Assembly: GCF_011762155.1 (NCBI RefSeq)
Contig: NZ_JAASQL010000001.1
Span: forward strand, 744,001-808,000
Direction: 5' to 3'
Source of the DNA: Wenyingzhuangia heitensis
GTDB taxonomy: Bacteria; Bacteroidota; Bacteroidia; Flavobacteriales; Flavobacteriaceae
DNA: 64,000 nucleotides
A program made the position numbers and the translations under genes. Below are positions 60,562 to 64,000 of this stretch, piece by piece. The notes beneath the pieces were generated by a model. It was not told where the DNA came from and ran no database searches. It saw only the letters and a list, made by a program, of their open reading frames with translations. Positions within the stretch are counted from its first letter, which is position 1. Each line of letters begins with the position of its first letter.

Positions 60562-62811
60562 CTATTTTTCAATACCAGCAGTAATGTCGCTGTACAATTC
60601 AGACAGGTTGATTAAAGCGTTGACTAAATCTTTAGATTCCATAATAATACTCAAGTGTAAAGTTGTATTTTTAGCACTTGTTTCTACGGTTCTAATTCTA
60701 TTAATTTGTTTTTCTATAGAGTCAGAAACATTATCTAATAAAGTTTGTTTTTTCTCTATAGTTGTAGAAATATTTTCAAATTCATGACTTTCTAGTATCT
60801 GAATAATTTCTTGTAAAACATCCTCTAAACCTTTCATGATAAACTTTAGATCTTTAATCTGTTCTTTGTTTAAAGGTTTATGATTGTTGTTTACGTGCTT
60901 GTAACTTACTTTAGATATGTAAGATATAGATTGAGAAATATCTTCTAAATATCCTAATACCATAATGTAAAACTGACTAGCTTCTACAGAGCTTTTTTCT
61001 AGAGATTTAATAAAATAGAAAACGTCATTTCTAAGTTGTTCAATTTCTTCGTTTAATTTGGTAACGTGTTTGTCGTTCTTTTTAAGCTTGTCTAAATTTT
61101 GATCGGCTAAGTTAACAACTACATTATTGTATAATTTTTGAACTCTATTTAATACTTGAACAATGTGTCCTGTACTTTCGTTAATAACACCGTTAATAGA
61201 GTTAATGTTGTCTTTTCTAATTATTTTTTTAGCAGCTAATTCTTTTTCTTTTTTAGAGTGATTTATGTAGTTTTTACCCATTAATAGTAAAACAACTAAT
61301 AATAAAACAGCTACCATTACAGGTCCTCCTAAATTAATTAAAAAGGCTACAATTGCAGCAAAAGTAAAAGCTACCAAAGCGGTTAAAAACCATCCTCCAA
61401 TAACACTTAAAACTCCTGCAATTCTATATACAGCACTTTCTCTTCCCCAAGCTCTATCGGCCAAAGAGGTACCCATTGCTACCATAAATGTTACATATGT
61501 GGTAGATAAAGGAAGTTTTAAAGAAGTCCCTACAGAAATTAAAATTCCTGCAACTACTAAGTTGATAGAAGCACGAATCATGTCAAAAGCAGGCACTTCA
61601 ATGCTTTTTTCTTTAGATAAGTGTATTACCGGTCTTTCAAACCTAGTGTTTATATAGCTTTGAGTAGATTTAGGAATAAGAAAGTTAAAACCATTATTAA
61701 TTAAGATACCAAATCTTACAACCCCTCTAGAAACTGGATTGGGTTGAAATTTTTCATGACCATCTCCTTGACGAGAAAGGTTGACTCCTGTTTCTATTAC
61801 TTTTTTAGCTTTTTTAGAAAACCATAAGGTAATTACCATAATGGTTCCTGCTAAAATTAAAAGCATTGGATTGGCAGGTACTTTTTTAGCTAAAAACCCC
61901 ATAGAAAATTCAGTATCTGGTACTCCAGATGCAGCCCAAGTTTCAAAAGAATTCCAAGCGGCAATAGGTACTCCTACAAAGTTTACCAAATCGTTTCCAG
62001 AGAATGCCATGGCTAAAGAAAAGGTTCCTACTCCAATAATAACTTTTAAAATATTTACTTTAAAAAGACTAATCAGTAATTGAGAAATTAAAGACCAAAC
62101 TACAGCTCCAATTAATAGTATTTCTAAAGTATTTCCATCAATTAAATGTTCTATATCACCATAAAAAGGAGTTCCTTTTAATCCTTTCACAAAAATAAAA
62201 TAGGTGATAGATGTAATTGCCAACCCTCCAAAAATAGCATTTACATAAGATTTTTTTTGATCTAATCTAAAGGTGTAAACAACTCTAGAGAAAAATTGCA
62301 CGATAGCACCAACAGTAAAAGCAATAACGACGGATAGTAGTATTCCAAAAATAATTAAGACTGCCTTTTCGTGATTTATATAGCTCCAAATATCTGCAAT
62401 AGATTGATTGTCGTTTTTAGAAATTTTAACCAAAGACATGGTAACAGCAGCACCTAAAAGTTCAAACACAATAGATACTGTGGTAGATGTTGGCATTCCT
62501 AAAGTGTTAAAAATATCTAATAATAATATGTCTGTAATCATTACAGCCATAAAAATGTACATAATTTCATTAAAATAAAATTGACTAGGTACAAAGATTC
62601 CTTTTCTGGCAACCTCCATCATTCCGCTAGACGTTACTGCTCCAATTAGAACTCCAACACTGGCAATAATCATGATGTTTTTAGGTGTAATAGCCTTAGA
62701 ACCAATAGCCGAATTTAAAAAGTTAACTGCATCGTTACTAACACCCACAACCAAGTCAACAGCAGCTAAAACAGCTAGGGCAATAATCATTAAAAAATAA
62801 ATGTTTTCCAT
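60562..62811 (-). CDS. PiT family inorganic phosphate transporter with PhoU-like C-terminal region
   Basis: A 749-residue protein, longer than the 400-500 residues usual for PiT. The PHO4 domain has the duplicated phosphate signature GVSNDAVNFLNSAIGSKAIT (residues 23-42) and FSGNDLVNFVGVPIAAW (about 270), and about 12 membrane helices up to residue 520. Residues about 535-749 are a long alpha-helical, charged region (KRVQKLYNNVVVNLADQN; EKQINRIRTVETSAKNTTLHL) resembling PhoU-like coiled helices that regulate phosphate uptake. It imports phosphate with a cation. Confidence 0.9.
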   Translation of the reverse strand: MENIYFLMIIALAVLAAVDLVVGVSNDAVNFLNSAIGSKAITPKNIMIIASVGVLIGAVTSSGMMEVARKGIFVPSQFYFNEIMYIFMAVMITDILLLDIFNTLGMPTSTTVSIVFELLGAAVTMSLVKISKNDNQSIADIWSYINHEKAVLIIFGILLSVVIAFTVGAIVQFFSRVVYTFRLDQKKSYVNAIFGGLAITSITYFIFVKGLKGTPFYGDIEHLIDGNTLEILLIGAVVWSLISQLLISLFKVNILKVIIGVGTFSLAMAFSGNDLVNFVGVPIAAWNSFETWAASGVPDTEFSMGFLAKKVPANPMLLILAGTIMVITLWFSKKAKKVIETGVNLSRQGDGHEKFQPNPVSRGVVRFGILINNGFNFLIPKSTQSYINTRFERPVIHLSKEKSIEVPAFDMIRASINLVVAGILISVGTSLKLPLSTTYVTFMVAMGTSLADRAWGRESAVYRIAGVLSVIGGWFLTALVAFTFAAIVAFLINLGGPVMVAVLLLVVLLLMGKNYINHSKKEKELAAKKIIRKDNINSINGVINESTGHIVQVLNRVQKLYNNVVVNLADQNLDKLKKNDKHVTKLNEEIEQLRNDVFYFIKSLEKSSVEASQFYIMVLGYLEDISQSISYISKVSYKHVNNNHKPLNKEQIKDLKFIMKGLEDVLQEIIQILESHEFENISTTIEKKQTLLDNVSDSIEKQINRIRTVETSAKNTTLHLSIIMESKDLVNALINLSELYSDITAGIEK

Positions 62812-62929
62812 CTTGTAACTTAAAAAAAATTTTGCTCGAAATTAGTGAAAAAAGAGCCCAACAAACGTTAATAAAATGTTACTAAATAACTTTTGTACAA
62901 AGTGTATTGTACTTGTTTTTAGAGTTTTG

Positions 62930-63604
62930 TTACTTCTTTTTTTGAGGAGTAACGATAAAATCTTTTAAATAAAAAGGTTCAAAATAAGCAGTGTCTTCAA
63001 ATAAATTGTTATTGAACTGATTTTCGGATAGTTGTGACATTTCTTTTGCCGATGGGAATTTAGAAGCAATAAAATTTGCATTGTCATGTATTATAATTTC
63101 TTTACACTTTTCGGCACCATCACCTAAAAAATAAACAGGTTGATCGTTTAAAATTTCTTGAAATGAATTTTCGTCAATAATTTGAGCTTCAACAGCTCTC
63201 GTTTTTTGATAGTTTGTGTTGTATATAGCACTATATACTTCCAATCTTCTAGCATCAATCATAGGTACAACTACTCCGTGTTCTATGGTAATTGTTTTGG
63301 CTAAACATTTTAAAGTATCTACAGCTATTAATGGTAAGTTGGCAGCGTATGCTAATCCTTTTGCGGTTGAAACTCCTATTCTTAGTCCTGTATAAGAACC
63401 AGGTCCTTTTCCTACAGCTATGGCATCTAAGTTCGCTATTTTTAGATTTTGTTCTTTTAAAAGTTCTTCAATAAAAACATGAAGTTTTTCTGCATGAGAA
63501 TAATCTCCGTTGTTCTCTTCTTTTAAAGCAATACAAATACCATCTTTAGAAAGCCCCACGGAGCAATTTTTGGTGGATGTTTCTATATTTAGAATAAAGG
63601 CCAT
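62930..63604 (-). CDS. tsaB: tRNA threonylcarbamoyladenosine biosynthesis protein TsaB
   Basis: A 224-residue ASKHA-fold protein that works with TsaD and TsaE to put threonylcarbamoyl on A37 of tRNAs reading ANN codons. The N-terminus ILNIETSTKNCSVGL and the signature GKGPGSYTGLRIGVSTAKGLAYA (about residues 67-89) are clear, as is VVPMIDARRLEVYSAIY near 113. TATATTTG and TAATTTTG elements (minus strand, 63623-63630 and 63606-63613) precede the start. Confidence 0.95.
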   Translation of the reverse strand: MAFILNIETSTKNCSVGLSKDGICIALKEENNGDYSHAEKLHVFIEELLKEQNLKIANLDAIAVGKGPGSYTGLRIGVSTAKGLAYAANLPLIAVDTLKCLAKTITIEHGVVVPMIDARRLEVYSAIYNTNYQKTRAVEAQIIDENSFQEILNDQPVYFLGDGAEKCKEIIIHDNANFIASKFPSAKEMSQLSENQFNNNLFEDTAYFEPFYLKDFIVTPQKKK

Positions 63605-63647
63605 ACAAAATTAATTTTCTAACAAATATACTTTAGAAACTTAAGAA

Positions 63648-64000
63648 TTATTCATTTTCTTTTAAAAGATAACTGTATACAGGATAATGGTCACTATAAC
63701 CACCTAAGTAAGTTCCTCCTGAAAAACTTCTTTTAGGGCTTCCTTTGTATTTACCTGTTTGCAAAGTCATATAGGTAGGGTTGTAGATTCCTGCTTTGTA
63801 AAAACGAAAACTACTATAATCTTTTTTATGAGTGATAAAACTTTCGCTAAAAATAATCTGATCAAACAAAAATAAATCCCCTCTGTATACTAACGTATTA
63901 AATCCATCTTTAAACATTTTTTCAAAAGGATTATAGAGTTCCTGTTCTTTTAGTTTTTTCTTAGATATTTTGGTGTTTAGTACTTTTTTAAAACTTCTGT
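63648..64000 (-). CDS. Endonuclease/exonuclease/phosphatase family protein, C-terminal part
   Basis: The frame is open from the window edge to the stop at 63648-63650, about 117 residues; the N-terminus lies outside. SGGTYLGGYSDHYPVYSYLL near the end carries the SDH motif of the EEP (DNase I-like) fold, and LVYRGDLFLFDQIIFSES fits the strand before it. The catalytic Glu and first half are not visible, so nuclease, phosphatase or sphingomyelinase-like activity cannot be separated. Confidence 0.78.
   Translation of the reverse strand, partial: RSFKKVLNTKISKKKLKEQELYNPFEKMFKDGFNTLVYRGDLFLFDQIIFSESFITHKKDYSSFRFYKAGIYNPTYMTLQTGKYKGSPKRSFSGGTYLGGYSDHYPVYSYLLKENE

Overview
The window is AT-rich chromosomal DNA from a member of the Bacteroidota, almost certainly a (probably marine) Flavobacteriia species. 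The evidence is the gene content: gldF/gldG gliding genes, a type IX secretion C-terminal sorting domain, TonB receptor and PD40/OmpA proteins, and an atpD-atpC pair standing apart from the other ATP synthase genes. Several promoters also match the Bacteroidota pattern TTTG-19 bp-TAnnTTTG. No rRNA, tRNA, insertion sequence, phage or CRISPR array was seen. Most of the window is ordinary core genome.

Layout. 1-7.2 kb: a peptidyl-dipeptidase (cut by the window edge) behind a DUF58/MoxR/DUF4350/DUF4129/SpoIIM membrane operon, with a divergent RDD gene. 7.7-14.7 kb: a complete trpEGDCFBA operon behind an attenuator whose leader peptide carries three consecutive Trp codons. 14.7-17.7 kb: two beta-carbonic anhydrases and a SulP anion transporter. 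17.8-20.4 kb: ribF-serS-small protein. 20.6-28 kb: TonB receptor, atpD-atpC, an OmpA/PD40 protein and a small membrane ORF. 28-32 kb: THUMP-like methyltransferase, AI-2E-type permease, ACP phosphodiesterase, dnaN. 32.2-37.5 kb: gldF-gldG with a SAM-cleaving DUF62 enzyme, then phoH and purC. 37.5-43.7 kb: three secreted or lipoprotein genes (beta-helix protein with T9SS tail, an unknown exported protein, a CBM-like lipoprotein) beside a membrane-anchored TPR-LuxR regulator, a possible small polysaccharide-response locus. 43.7-47.5 kb: NAD(P)-binding protein, AraC regulator, BASS transporter, AhpD-like protein and a cupredoxin-like protein; the last two share a duplicated 58-bp upstream element.

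47.5-51.3 kb is the most interesting part. It is a four-gene operon encoding an exported thioredoxin-fold protein (CHWCH), a 141-residue exported precursor with eight cysteines spaced exactly ten residues apart in CGEKK/CGEAK repeats, a DUF692 MNIO-type RiPP maturase with its metal ligands, and a DUF2063 partner. This fits the bufferin/HvfA class of MNIO-modified metallophore RiPPs, but with an unusually regular repetitive core and an unusual upstream partner.

51.4-64 kb: a GNAT-nitrilase fusion, rpoN, an integral membrane protein, an outer-membrane barrel protein with rsmG, a fatty-acid desaturase with an aspartate-type aminotransferase, a phosphate-type porin and PiT transporter with PhoU-like tail, tsaB, and the C-terminus of an endonuclease/exonuclease/phosphatase-family protein at the right edge.
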